From the NCBI GenBank assembly GCA_039933015.1, contig JBDTOX010000087.1:32451-96450 (forward strand): a stretch of DNA of 64,000 nucleotides, given 5' to 3'. Numbering within the stretch: position 1 is the stretch's first letter; every line of letters starts with the position of its first letter. Shown piece after piece: positions 35,953 to 45,205 of this stretch. Position numbers and translations under genes: made by a program. The notes beneath the pieces are model-generated. The model worked only from the letters and a program-made list of their open reading frames with translations, did not search any database and had not been told where the DNA came from. This DNA is from JBDTOX01 sp039933015 (GTDB lineage Bacteria; Pseudomonadota; Gammaproteobacteria; Burkholderiales; Methylophilaceae).

Positions 35953-37494
35953 CTAGACTACAGCCTCCTCCTCCAAGTGGTCACCCACCAGATTCAGGTC
36001 CAACTGTGTACTGCTATTAGTTGGCTTTTCATTTTTAGTGCCATCGCTGCGGATGGCTTCAATGTTGGCCAGATAGGCCGCGTCCACATCGCCTGTAACA
36101 TAATTGCCATCAAAACAGGAGCAGTCAAAGGATTGAATATCGGGATTACTCAGCTGTACACACTTTACCAAAGCATCCAGGTCTTGATAAATCAACGCAT
36201 CTGCACCAATCTCCGCACAAATTTCTTCATCCATGCGGCCAGTGGCCAATAGTTCATCGCGGGTCGGCATATCAATGCCATATACATTGGGAAAACGTAC
36301 CGGCGGTGCTGCCGAAGCAAAGTAAACCTTCTCTGCACCGGCATCGCGTGCCATCTGTACGATTTGCTTGGAAGTGGTACCGCGGACTATGGAGTCATCT
36401 ACCAGCAGAACGTTTTTGCCTTTGAATTCCATGCCTATGGGGTTAAGCTTCTGGCGTACTGATTTTTTTCGCAGCGCCTGTCCTGGCATGATAAAGGTAC
36501 GGCCAATATAGCGATTCTTGATAAAGCCTTCACGATAGGTCAGGTTCAGCGCATTCGCCAATTGCAAGGCGCTGGGACGGCTGGTTTCGGGAATAGGAAT
36601 TACCACATCTATCTGCAAATCTTTCCATTCGCGGTGGATTTTTTCAGCCAGACTTTCACCCATATGTAAGCGGGTTTGATAGACAGACACGCCATCAATC
36701 ACTGAATCCGGACGTGCCAGGTAAACATACTCGAAAATGCAGGGATTAAGTTTGGGGGTTTCTGCACATTGACGCGAAAAGAAATTGCCATCCATATCAA
36801 TAAAGATGGCTTCCCCTGGCGCAACATCACGCACTAGCTTGAAGCCCAGCACATCGAGCGCAACGCTTTCGGAAGCGACAATATATTCAATGCCTTTTGC
36901 ACTTTCATGTTTGCCGATAACCAGGGGGCGAATACCATTGGGATCACGAAAAGCCAGTAATCCAAAATTAGCTATCATGGCCACTACTGCATAAGCACCT
37001 CGACAGCGCTTATGCACGCCAGCTACCGCCTCAAAAATCATATCGGTATCAAGTACCGCGCTATGCGCAGTGTGCTCAATCTCGTGAGCAAGCACGTTAA
37101 GCAAAACTTCAGAGTCTGAGCTTGTATTGATATGACGCAGGTCCTGCCTGAACATTTCCTGTTTTAGCTGTGCGGAATTGGTCAGATTGCCATTGTGACC
37201 AAGCACAATACCAAACGGTGAGTTTACATAGAAAGGTTGTGCTTCAGCAGCAGAAGATGAGCCTGCCGTAGGGTAACGCACATGGGCAATGCCGGCATTG
37301 CCTTGCAGACTGCGCATATGGCGCGTTTGAAACACATCTTGCACAAGTCCATTATTCTTGTGCATGTAAAAGGTATTGCCGTCACATGTGGCAATACCAG
37401 CGGCATCCTGACCGCGATGCTGCAAGACCAGCAGCCCATCATAGAGCAACTGGTTAACTGGATTTTTACCGACCACACCGATAATTCCGCACAT
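35953..37494 (-). CDS. purF: Amidophosphoribosyltransferase
   Basis: The 513-residue protein begins MCGIIGVVG, so Cys2 is the exposed N-terminal nucleophile with no propeptide. The glutaminase domain is residues 1-235 and the PRTase domain follows, with [14 protein letters not shown] near residue 363. It starts de novo purine synthesis, converting PRPP and glutamine to phosphoribosylamine. It is 58 bases after cvpA on the same strand, the usual cvpA-purF pair. Confidence 0.97.
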   Translation of the reverse strand: MCGIIGVVGKNPVNQLLYDGLLVLQHRGQDAAGIATCDGNTFYMHKNNGLVQDVFQTRHMRSLQGNAGIAHVRYPTAGSSSAAEAQPFYVNSPFGIVLGHNGNLTNSAQLKQEMFRQDLRHINTSSDSEVLLNVLAHEIEHTAHSAVLDTDMIFEAVAGVHKRCRGAYAVVAMIANFGLLAFRDPNGIRPLVIGKHESAKGIEYIVASESVALDVLGFKLVRDVAPGEAIFIDMDGNFFSRQCAETPKLNPCIFEYVYLARPDSVIDGVSVYQTRLHMGESLAEKIHREWKDLQIDVVIPIPETSRPSALQLANALNLTYREGFIKNRYIGRTFIMPGQALRKKSVRQKLNPIGMEFKGKNVLLVDDSIVRGTTSKQIVQMARDAGAEKVYFASAAPPVRFPNVYGIDMPTRDELLATGRMDEEICAEIGADALIYQDLDALVKCVQLSNPDIQSFDCSCFDGNYVTGDVDAAYLANIEAIRSDGTKNEKPTNSSTQLDLNLVGDHLEEEAVV

Positions 37495-37526
37495 GAAGTG
37501 AGCGCCTTAAGAACTAGAATTCGGAT

Positions 37527-37565
37527 GACTAAATTGAGTCGTATTTCCCAATTTAGTCGTATTTA
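37527..37565. repeat. Small inverted and direct repeat between cvpA and purF
   Basis: gactaaattg (37527-37536) is the inverse of caatttagtc (37549-37558), and agtcgtattt occurs twice (37538-37547, 37556-37565). The structure overlaps the last codons of cvpA and the purF leader. It could be a hairpin acting on purF translation or a chance duplication. Confidence 0.5.
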
Positions 37566-38044
37566 ACATGTTTGGCAATGTCCCGCGGAAACCATGACAA
37601 CACATTCATGACCATGGCCTCCAAAGGCGCACTAAACATGGCGTTACGCCAGCGCACATCTTGAGGCAAGCTGGTAAGCCCAGCCAGCAATACCAAAACA
37701 CAAACAATTACCAAGCCACGCGCCAAGCCAAAAAAAGCACCAAGGAAACGGTCAAGCCAGCTCAAGCCCATTTGCTTGAATATCTGCGACAGTGCAATCG
37801 CCAATAAGCTGGTCACTAGCAACGTAGCCAAAAACAGGATCAGGAAAGCGGCTAAAAAACGTAGTGGTTCGCTTGGAATTGCTTGTGGCAGCAAAGGAGC
37901 TAACTCCAATGTATAAATTTTGGCCACAAAAAACGCTGCCACCCAGCCCGCCAAAGATAAAGTTTCACGGACAAAACCACGCATCATGCTTAACAGTATG
38001 GACAAGCCTGCAACAGCGAGAACGGCGTAATCAAAACTCGTCAT
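37553..38044 (-). CDS. cvpA: CvpA family membrane protein
   Basis: The 163-residue protein has four membrane segments and starts with FDYAVLAVAGLSILLSMMRGFVRE (two motifs: DYAVLAVAG and RGFVRETLSLAGW), characteristic of CvpA. It is needed for colicin V production in E. coli and has an uncertain wider role. It is directly before purF, as in many proteobacteria. The last codons lie in the repeat described at 37527-37565. Confidence 0.92.
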   Translation of the reverse strand: MTSFDYAVLAVAGLSILLSMMRGFVRETLSLAGWVAAFFVAKIYTLELAPLLPQAIPSEPLRFLAAFLILFLATLLVTSLLAIALSQIFKQMGLSWLDRFLGAFFGLARGLVIVCVLVLLAGLTSLPQDVRWRNAMFSAPLEAMVMNVLSWFPRDIAKHVKYD

Positions 38045-38092
38045 AAGTTTTACGGCCTCAGATCCTGTCCATACGTTTCACTCTTGTTCAAG

Positions 38093-38764
38093 CTATTTAG
38101 TAACCACCATACCGGATAAGCCCGAGTTTTTTATCTTGGCCAAGGCGCTTTCAGCCATTTCCCTTGTGACAAAAGACCCTGCACGTAAGCGAATTTTCTC
38201 GCCCTTGGCGGTATCTATTTTTTCAGTGTACGACGTATAACCTTGTGCCAATAATTTTTGCTGGAGCTGCTTTACGTTGGCAGGGTCAGAGAACACGCCA
38301 ATCTGTACAGCAAACGAATTACCCTGTGTGCTACTGGGTTGCGGCTGTTTTTTTTCTGGCGGTGCTTTTTGCGCTGCTGCTTGCGCAGGAGTATTCATGG
38401 CATCTGCAGACTTGTTGCTCAATGGAACTGCAGGAGGTGCTACTTCCAAATTTTTATTAGATGCAGCTTCATCCGGTTTCACACTTTCAACTGGCGGTGC
38501 CGGCGGAGTTGGCACAGCGGCTGAAGGTGAGGCTGGAAGCGGCGTTTCAGGCGCGACCGGCAAAATCTTGGAGGTGAATCCGGCGCCATCCTGGCTGGGA
38601 ATAGTAATAGCGATTTCTGGCTGCGACGTTTTTCCTGCCCTGTCATCCAACACCATAGGCAGGATAGTGACCATCAGCAACACCAGCGCAACGGCGCCCA
38701 CTAAACGTCTGCGCGCACGTTTTTTGAATTGGATTTCCTGCTCGTTCAATTGGTCTGGTGGCAT
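38093..38764 (-). CDS. dedD: SPOR domain protein (DedD-like)
   Basis: The 223-residue protein has one membrane anchor (about residues 17-36, after KKRARRRL), a long Pro/Ala-rich periplasmic linker (about 45-140) and a C-terminal SPOR domain (about 148-222, FAVQIGVFSDPANVKQLQ). SPOR domains bind denuded septal peptidoglycan and bring proteins to the division site. DedD has this layout, and its place between folC and cvpA is conserved, so a role in cell division is likely. Confidence 0.88.
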   Translation of the reverse strand: MPPDQLNEQEIQFKKRARRRLVGAVALVLLMVTILPMVLDDRAGKTSQPEIAITIPSQDGAGFTSKILPVAPETPLPASPSAAVPTPPAPPVESVKPDEAASNKNLEVAPPAVPLSNKSADAMNTPAQAAAQKAPPEKKQPQPSSTQGNSFAVQIGVFSDPANVKQLQQKLLAQGYTSYTEKIDTAKGEKIRLRAGSFVTREMAESALAKIKNSGLSGMVVTK

Positions 38765-38781
38765 TTAAATGAGAATCCTGA

Positions 38782-40083
38782 TCATTGAAGTGATGCGCTG
38801 GTAAGACGCATAACGTCGGCCACCGTGAAGAATGAGCCGAATACTATAATTCTATCATTATCACTCGCATCAAGACAGGCTTGGCGATATGCCAAACTCA
38901 CATCCGTATGCATATGCACCTTGCAGTCGGGCACTGCCTGATGAATTAGACGGGCAAGCTGTTGCGCTGTAGCACCCCGAGCGTGCTGAATGTCAGCGAG
39001 ATACCAGACGTCAATTTCAGAATTCAAGACATCGATAATGCCAGCAATATCTTTATCTGCAAGCATGGCAAACACAGCCAGCGTACGTCCACGGCCTGGT
39101 AATTGACGCAGATTGTGCGCCAGCGCAGTAGCTGCATGTGGGTTATGTGCCACATCCAGAATCACTTCTGGCGCGCTTGAGCAGTGCTGAAAACGCCCTA
39201 GCAATCTGACTGCGTGCAAGCCGACAGCCACTTGTTCTACGGTCACTGGCAACCGGGCTTGCAAAGCCTCAATTGCTGCCATCACACAAGCTGCGTTATA
39301 TAACTGAAAGCCACCCGTCAGCGCAGGCAAAGGCAGTTCCGGAATTTCCGTAGAGACCCCTTGGTAAAGCCAATGATCACCCTGGGATGTAAAACCAAAG
39401 TCACGTTGAATTTGCTTAAAGTCTGCACCGACGTTGGCGGCATGATCAACTAATGCATCAGGTGGATTGGGATCGCCGCAGATAGCCGGAACGCCAGCCC
39501 GAAAAATCCCGGCTTTTTCATAGCCTATACTTTCGCGGCTATAGCCCAAAAACTCCATATGATCAAGATCAATACTGGTAACGATAGCGCAAGTGGGATC
39601 AAAGATATTCACTGCATCCAACCTGCCGCCCAGCCCGACCTCCAGGATGGCGACATCCACATCTGTCTGCATAAAATGCCACATTGCGGCCAAGGTACCA
39701 AACTCGAAATAGGTTAAGGAGATGGGCTGCTGTTCTGCACTATGCCGCGCCGCTTCTACAGCAGAAAATGCGGCACTTAACGCTTCGTCACTAGCCTCCT
39801 GGCAAGCGACACGCACCCTCTCGTTATAGCGCAAAAGGTGTGGCGAGGTATAACAGGCAACACGATATCCAGCTTCGTGATAAATACGTTCCAGCATGGC
39901 ACAGGCGGAACCTTTACCATTAGTGCCTCCCACGATGATGAGCGGGAACGCTGGATTAAGGTTTAAACGATACCTAACTTTATTGATACGATCCAAGCCC
40001 ATTGCTATGGATTTTGGATGCAAGGCTTCAATGTGTTTAAGCCAGCCTGCCAGATCATTTGGCAAGGGAAAAGGAGCTGACAC
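38782..40083 (-). CDS. folC: Bifunctional folylpolyglutamate/dihydrofolate synthase
   Basis: The 433-residue product has the ATP loop GGTNGKGSACAM near residue 52 and the LEVGLGGRLDAVN motif near 145. It adds glutamates to folates, a step needed for folate retention and C1 transfer. It lies 9 bases after accD and 17 bases before dedD. Nothing unusual is seen. Confidence 0.95.
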   Translation of the reverse strand: MSAPFPLPNDLAGWLKHIEALHPKSIAMGLDRINKVRYRLNLNPAFPLIIVGGTNGKGSACAMLERIYHEAGYRVACYTSPHLLRYNERVRVACQEASDEALSAAFSAVEAARHSAEQQPISLTYFEFGTLAAMWHFMQTDVDVAILEVGLGGRLDAVNIFDPTCAIVTSIDLDHMEFLGYSRESIGYEKAGIFRAGVPAICGDPNPPDALVDHAANVGADFKQIQRDFGFTSQGDHWLYQGVSTEIPELPLPALTGGFQLYNAACVMAAIEALQARLPVTVEQVAVGLHAVRLLGRFQHCSSAPEVILDVAHNPHAATALAHNLRQLPGRGRTLAVFAMLADKDIAGIIDVLNSEIDVWYLADIQHARGATAQQLARLIHQAVPDCKVHMHTDVSLAYRQACLDASDNDRIIVFGSFFTVADVMRLTSASLQ

Positions 40084-40092
40084 AGTTACAGT

Positions 40093-40971
40093 CTATATTG
40101 TGTTAGACGGGGCAACCGGTAAACGCATCAGGCTAGCTAAGAGTGTAGCGATTTTATCGCGCATTTCACGGCGATCAACAATCATGTCCACTGCACCATG
40201 CTCCACCAGAAACTCTGCCCGCTGGAAACCGTCCGGCAAGGTCTCACGTACAGTTTGCTCGATCACGCGTGGTCCGGCAAAGCCGATCAGCGCTTGTGGT
40301 TCGGCAATAATAATATCGCCCAGCATGGCAAAACTTGCGGAGACGCCCCCCATGGTTGGATCGGTCAGTACTGAAATATATGGCAGGCCTGCCCCACTTA
40401 ATGCCGTTAACGCCGCACTGGTTTTTGCCATCTGCATAAGGGAAAACAACCCCTCCTGCATGCGTGCACCACCACTGGCACAGATACAGATAAACGGCAT
40501 TTTGTGTTCTATGCAGGTCTGTACGCCACGCACAAAACGCTCACCCACCACTGAACCCATGGAACCGCCCATAAACTTGAATTCAAAGGACGCGATAACG
40601 GCAGGCATTGCCTTGATGCTGCCTTGCATCACAATCAGGGAATCGGTTTCACCAACTTCAGATTGGCTGCTTTTTAGACGATCTGCATAGCGTTTGCTAT
40701 CTTTGAATTTCAGCGGGTCTAGCGGTTGCACTTCGGCGCCGATTTCGAAACGTCCTTCCGCGTCCAACAACAAGTCCAGACGTGCCCTGGCGGATATCCG
40801 GTTATGATAGGCACATTTCGGACACACTTCGGAATTGCTTTCCAGGTCGCTGCGATACAACACGGATTCGCAAGAGGAGCACTTGCTCCAGAGGCCTTCC
40901 GGCACATTTTTCTTGCTTATACCGACTGAACGATTGATTTTAGGGGGCAGTAGTTTTTGTAGCCAGCTCAT
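40093..40971 (-). CDS. accD: Acetyl-CoA carboxylase carboxyltransferase subunit beta
   Basis: The 292-residue product carries the zinc ribbon C31-x2-C34...C50-x2-C53 and the carboxyltransferase motifs [15 protein letters not shown] near 150 and [18 protein letters not shown] near 175. It forms the malonyl-CoA-producing complex with AccA. It follows trpA by 22 bases in the conserved trpA-accD-folC order. Confidence 0.97.
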   Translation of the reverse strand: MSWLQKLLPPKINRSVGISKKNVPEGLWSKCSSCESVLYRSDLESNSEVCPKCAYHNRISARARLDLLLDAEGRFEIGAEVQPLDPLKFKDSKRYADRLKSSQSEVGETDSLIVMQGSIKAMPAVIASFEFKFMGGSMGSVVGERFVRGVQTCIEHKMPFICICASGGARMQEGLFSLMQMAKTSAALTALSGAGLPYISVLTDPTMGGVSASFAMLGDIIIAEPQALIGFAGPRVIEQTVRETLPDGFQRAEFLVEHGAVDMIVDRREMRDKIATLLASLMRLPVAPSNTI

Positions 40972-40993
40972 AATATATCCCTTGCGATATCTC

Positions 40994-41794
40994 TTAGTTT
41001 GAGTCTATGGCGGTTCGTAATTCGGTCATTAGTGCAGCCAGGTTGGCAGCCACATTTTGTTCTGTAGATTGTTCTACCGCCTGGACCATACGACTACCGA
41101 CAACAACAGCATCGGCGATGCTGGCAACGGCTTTGGCGGTTGCCGCATCGCGCACACCAAAACCTACGCCTATGGGCAAACTGGTTTGGGCACGTATGCC
41201 AGACACACGCTCAGCCACTTCGGCAATATCGAGGTTTTGCGCACCCGTCACGCCTTTTAGTGAAACGTAATAGACAAACCCGCTAGCCTGGTTAACTATG
41301 GTTTTGACGCGTGATGGCTCTGTGGTTGGCGACAAAAGAAATATGGGATCTATATGTCGAGACTGCAATAATGCAACAAATTCAACGCATTCTTCTGGTG
41401 GATAATCCACAGTAAGCACGCCATCCACACCAGCGTCTTTTGCCCGGTCAGCAAACTGCATCTGCCCCATAGCCTCAACCGGATTGGCATAACCCATCAG
41501 CACAACCGGCGTTGTATTATTTTGCTGGCGGAATTCTTTTACCATCTCCAACACATCATTTAAGCCCACATGATGTACCAAAGCCCGTTCACTGGCGCGC
41601 TGGATCACTGGGCCATCAGCCATGGGGTCGGAAAATGGCACTCCCAGTTCGATAATATCCGCCCCACTTTTTACCAGTGTATGCATCAACATTACTGTAT
41701 GTTTGGGGTGCGGGTCGCCGGCAGTAATGTAGGGGATAAGGGCTTTTTTGCCTTGCTGCTTTAAAGCAGTAAAAATAGTTTGAATGCGAGACAT
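40994..41794 (-). CDS. trpA: Tryptophan synthase alpha chain
   Basis: The 266-residue protein has the TIM-barrel signature [10 protein letters not shown] near residue 19, [14 protein letters not shown] with catalytic Glu near 49, and the second acidic residue in [13 protein letters not shown]. It cleaves indole-3-glycerol phosphate and channels indole to TrpB. It is 30 bases after trpB. The trpF-trpB-trpA trio is complete; trpCDEG are elsewhere. Confidence 0.97.
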   Translation of the reverse strand: MSRIQTIFTALKQQGKKALIPYITAGDPHPKHTVMLMHTLVKSGADIIELGVPFSDPMADGPVIQRASERALVHHVGLNDVLEMVKEFRQQNNTTPVVLMGYANPVEAMGQMQFADRAKDAGVDGVLTVDYPPEECVEFVALLQSRHIDPIFLLSPTTEPSRVKTIVNQASGFVYYVSLKGVTGAQNLDIAEVAERVSGIRAQTSLPIGVGFGVRDAATAKAVASIADAVVVGSRMVQAVEQSTEQNVAANLAALMTELRTAIDSN

Positions 41795-41824
41795 AAATGG
41801 AGAGTTATTCTTAAAAAACTGTAA

Positions 41825-43027
41825 TTAGAAGGTAATGCCAGAAAGTTGGGCAACAGTATTGATATCTTTGTCGCCGCGTCCAGAGAGGTTCACCAGTAAA
41901 ACTTCATCTGGCGACATACTAGCTGCAAGCTTCTCGGCATATGCCAGCGCATGGCTGGATTCCAATGCAGGAATAATACCTTCAGTACGACACAGGTTAT
42001 GGAACGCCCGCAGGGCTTCATCGTCAGTAACCGCAACATACTCAGCACGTTTAGTGTCTTTGAGCCATGCATGTTCCGGGCCGACGCCTGGATAATCCAA
42101 ACCTGCCGAAATCGAATGGGTCTCGATAATCTGCCCGTCTTTATCCTGCATGAGGTATGTGCGATTTCCATGCAGCACTCCAACCGGACTGTTGGCTGTT
42201 AACGGTGCTGCATGCATGCCGGTTTCCAGGCCATAGCCCGCTGCTTCCACGCCAATCAAGCGTACATTTTTCTCATCGATATAAGGATAAAAAATCCCCA
42301 TTGCGTTGGAACCGCCACCGACACAGGCAATTACCGCATCCGGCTGCCGGCCTAGCATTTCCTGCATCTGTTGTTTGGCTTCCACGCCAATAACCGCCTG
42401 GAAATCGCGCACCATCATGGGATACGGATGCGGGCCCGCTACCGTGCCTATGATATAAAAAGTGTCGGCGACGTTAGTCACCCAGTCGCGCATGGCCTCA
42501 TTCAGCGCATCCTTCAGGGTTTTGGAGCCGCTTTCAACAGGTACTACAGTGGCGCCCAACAGCTTCATGCGGTAAACATTCGGTGCCTGACGCTTGACGT
42601 CTTCCGAACCCATGTAGACCACACATTCCAGACCCATACGTGCGGCAATTGTGGCAGTTGCCACACCATGCTGGCCTGCACCGGTTTCGGCAATCACACG
42701 GGGTTTACCCATGCGCTTGGCCAGCAGGGCCTGGCCAACCGTATTGTTAACTTTATGCGCGCCGGTATGGTTAAGGTCCTCACGTTTCAAATAGATGCGT
42801 GCTCCGCCTACTCTTTCAGACCAGCGTTTGGCGTAATAAATCGGGCTAGGGCGACCTACAAAATGTTTGAGGTCATGGGCAAACTCAGCGAGAAATTCTG
42901 GATCATGGCGATAACGCTCATACATGACACGTAACTCTTCCAAAGCCTCAACCAGCGTTTCGGCGACGAAAATACCGCCATATGGGCCAAAATGGCCGCG
43001 TTCGTCAGGCATATCATAAAGCTGCAT
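41825..43027 (-). CDS. trpB: Tryptophan synthase beta chain
   Basis: The 400-residue product has the PLP-lysine motif [11 protein letters not shown] near residue 85 and the GGGSNAMG phosphate-binding loop near 230. It condenses indole with serine. Its start overlaps the end of trpF by 14 bases, so translation is coupled. Length is standard for the main (TrpB1) type. Confidence 0.98.
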   Translation of the reverse strand: MQLYDMPDERGHFGPYGGIFVAETLVEALEELRVMYERYRHDPEFLAEFAHDLKHFVGRPSPIYYAKRWSERVGGARIYLKREDLNHTGAHKVNNTVGQALLAKRMGKPRVIAETGAGQHGVATATIAARMGLECVVYMGSEDVKRQAPNVYRMKLLGATVVPVESGSKTLKDALNEAMRDWVTNVADTFYIIGTVAGPHPYPMMVRDFQAVIGVEAKQQMQEMLGRQPDAVIACVGGGSNAMGIFYPYIDEKNVRLIGVEAAGYGLETGMHAAPLTANSPVGVLHGNRTYLMQDKDGQIIETHSISAGLDYPGVGPEHAWLKDTKRAEYVAVTDDEALRAFHNLCRTEGIIPALESSHALAYAEKLAASMSPDEVLLVNLSGRGDKDINTVAQLSGITF

Positions 43028-43637
43028 CTTCTACTCCTCGCATGAATGCGGCTATTTTATCCGCATCCTTAATTCCTTTAGTTACTTCTACACCACCACT
43101 GACGTCCACGGCATAGGGGCGTACCTGCTGTATTGCCGCACCCACATTGCCTGCATGCAGACCGCCGGCCAACACAATAGGACAAGGCAGGTTTGCGGGG
43201 ATCAGGCTCCAGTCAAATGCCTGGCCGGTACCGCCGGCAACTCCTTCTGCGTAAGCGTCAAGCAGCAAGGCTTGGGCATCACTGTATTCAGCCGCGTATT
43301 GTAGCAAATTTGTGTCCGTCTTGACGCGTATTGCCTTCATATAAGGCAAGCCATACTGGCGGCATTGCTGTGGGGTTTCCTCACCATGAAACTGCAACAA
43401 ATCCAGCCGCACTACTGCTAGTACCGCATTAATTTCGGCAGGCGGCGCATCCACAAACAAGCCAACCGCAGTGATAAACGCAGGCAGCCTGGCGACAATT
43501 TCAGCCGCTTGCCGAGGGCTGACATTACGTGGACTTGGCGCGTAAAAAACCAGGCCTATCGCGTCGCAGCCATGCTGCACGGCTGTTAAAGCATCTTCAA
43601 CACGGGTAATGCCGCAAATTTTGATACGGGTTCGCAA
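43014..43637 (-). CDS. trpF: Phosphoribosylanthranilate isomerase
   Basis: The 207-residue protein has the catalytic ICGITR motif near residue 7 (Cys), the QFHGEETP segment near 80 and VDVSGGVE with the catalytic Asp near 170. It is a stand-alone TrpF, not fused to TrpC. It starts a trpF-trpB-trpA-accD-folC run after truA. The gap to truA is 90 bases and contains only a short imperfect repeat. Confidence 0.95.
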   Translation of the reverse strand: MRTRIKICGITRVEDALTAVQHGCDAIGLVFYAPSPRNVSPRQAAEIVARLPAFITAVGLFVDAPPAEINAVLAVVRLDLLQFHGEETPQQCRQYGLPYMKAIRVKTDTNLLQYAAEYSDAQALLLDAYAEGVAGGTGQAFDWSLIPANLPCPIVLAGGLHAGNVGAAIQQVRPYAVDVSGGVEVTKGIKDADKIAAFMRGVEDAAL

Positions 43638-43727
43638 TTGATGGCCTGTAAGGGAATATGAGGCTGCTAGCGTAGCTTAAAGCATCCTGACTGTCACACA
43701 GCCATGCTGTCACAGTTATCCATGCGC

Positions 43728-44513
43728 TTAATTTAAACCAAAACTCAAACTGCGCTGGGTATCTGGCAAGCCCCACTTCGATTCGTACCCTACGCCTGTC
43801 AAATACAAGCCATCCGGTGAAAATGTGGGAGGTGACTGCGCACGATCGCGATTTTCCAATAGATACGCCATATATTCTGGCTGATGTTTGCCTTTACCTA
43901 TATAAATTAGTGCACCCACCATATTGCGTACCTGATGGTGCAAAAAGGCACTAGCGCAAAAATCAAAGATTATGCTGCTGCCAAACTGTCTGACTTCAGC
44001 ACGATGCAGTTGTTTGATGGGGGATTTGGCTTGGCATTCCGCAGCACGAAAGGCGCTGAAATCATGCTCTCCAATCAAATAATGCGTAGCTTTTTGCATC
44101 AATGTTACATCCAGAGGTAAATGAAACCAGCCAGCCTTTCCAGCGAAAATGGCAGGGGCAACCGACTGGTTGACCAGCAGATATTGATAGCTGCGCTGGT
44201 AGGCATCAAAGCGGGCATGGAAACGTTCATCGACCTGCTGAGCCCATAACACGCGAATACCTTTAGGTAGTGTAGCGTTCACTCCGCGCACCCAGGCACT
44301 GAGAGGACGTTCGGTCATGGTATCAAAATGTACCACCTGACACAGTGCATGGACGCCCGTATCGGTACGGCCTGCCGCTGTTACTCTAAGTGCATGGCCG
44401 GCCATGGTACGTAATACGCGTTCCAGAGCGTCCTGCACACCGCAGCCCCCAGCCTGACTCTGCCAGCCGCAAAATCCCGCACCATCATATTCAATCCCTA
44501 GCGCTATTCTCAT
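43728..44513 (-). CDS. truA: tRNA pseudouridine(38-40) synthase TruA
   Basis: The ATG at 44513 forms an ATGA overlap with the stop of the preceding gene; a longer in-frame version (44531) is less likely. The 261-residue product has the catalytic Asp51 in AAGRTDTGVHAL. It modifies the anticodon stem-loop of several tRNAs. Its place between fimV and trpF is conserved in betaproteobacteria. Confidence 0.96.
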   Translation of the reverse strand: MRIALGIEYDGAGFCGWQSQAGGCGVQDALERVLRTMAGHALRVTAAGRTDTGVHALCQVVHFDTMTERPLSAWVRGVNATLPKGIRVLWAQQVDERFHARFDAYQRSYQYLLVNQSVAPAIFAGKAGWFHLPLDVTLMQKATHYLIGEHDFSAFRAAECQAKSPIKQLHRAEVRQFGSSIIFDFCASAFLHHQVRNMVGALIYIGKGKHQPEYMAYLLENRDRAQSPPTFSPDGLYLTGVGYESKWGLPDTQRSLSFGLN

Positions 44514-45127
44514 AGCAGATAAATACCGCAAGCAATCACAGCAAAGAAGACAAGCGCGTCACGCCAGGTAAGTTGTGGGGAAATAAGATGGATTTGCTCC
44601 GGTCCAGTGTGCGCCTCTTCGTCACTTATATCCATGTTGGCAAGCCGTCCCAAAAAACTTTGACCAAGTTGGGCAGGGGGTGCATGATCAACGTAATGCA
44701 AAGTTAGCCACAGCCTTGCGGCAAAGCGCTCTGGATTAAGCTTTACCAGGCGTAGAGGATATAAAAGTAGAAAAAATCCAGCCATCAAATTTTCGCGATT
44801 AGTCGTCGCCAACAATAAGGCTAATCCGGCCAACATCATACAAAGCCTTGCAGACTGAAGCAGTCCGGCATACAGCCCTTCGTAGGTAGGTGCCAGTTCA
44901 AACGGCCATTGCGGCACATACTCGCCAGGCGTATTAAAGGCAAAAATCAGAATCATGGAGATAAGCAGCCAGCGCACGCGTCTTACCATGCGCAAGAATC
45001 CGCTAGCGCGATAATAAAGCAGAAGTATGGATAACAAGGCCGCCATCAACACAAGCGCGTGATAATTCGGCACATGCACTGCTATAGCAAGCGCTAGTAC
45101 ACAAAGAATTTTGATAGAGGGATGCAC
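44510..45127 (-). CDS. ECF-type transporter transmembrane (T) protein homologue, CbiQ/EcfT-like
   Basis: The 205-residue product has about five membrane segments (residues 5-22, 26-40, 50-70, 88-112, 185-204). The soluble part resembles the coupling region of EcfT/CbiQ proteins (CMMLAGLALLLATTNRENLM, then LNPERFAARLWLTLHYVD). EcfT couples ATPase subunits to a vitamin- or metal-binding S component. Neither an ATPase nor an S component is encoded in the window, so it may share partners at another locus. It overlaps truA by 4 bases and ends the fimV-truA gap. The terminator at 45155-45186 separates it from fimV. Confidence 0.7.
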   Translation of the reverse strand: MHPSIKILCVLALAIAVHVPNYHALVLMAALLSILLLYYRASGFLRMVRRVRWLLISMILIFAFNTPGEYVPQWPFELAPTYEGLYAGLLQSARLCMMLAGLALLLATTNRENLMAGFFLLLYPLRLVKLNPERFAARLWLTLHYVDHAPPAQLGQSFLGRLANMDISDEEAHTGPEQIHLISPQLTWRDALVFFAVIACGIYLL

Positions 45128-45154
45128 TGTTTAAATATTCAAGCTCGTTTTAAT

Positions 45155-45186
45155 AAAAAAGCCGGGCGTATATGCCCGGCTTTTTT
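45155..45186. terminator. Bidirectional terminator between fimV and the T protein gene
   Basis: The stem aaaaaagccgggc/gcccggctttttt with a 6-base loop is perfect and followed by a T-run on both strands. It stops fimV transcription 20 bases after its stop codon. Confidence 0.88.
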
Positions 45187-45205
45187 ATTACTGGCTACGC
45201 TGCGG

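Noticed and set aside
43638..43727. Imperfect ctgtcaca repeats between truA and trpF
   Set aside because: Two short copies only, with no stem or operator-like symmetry.
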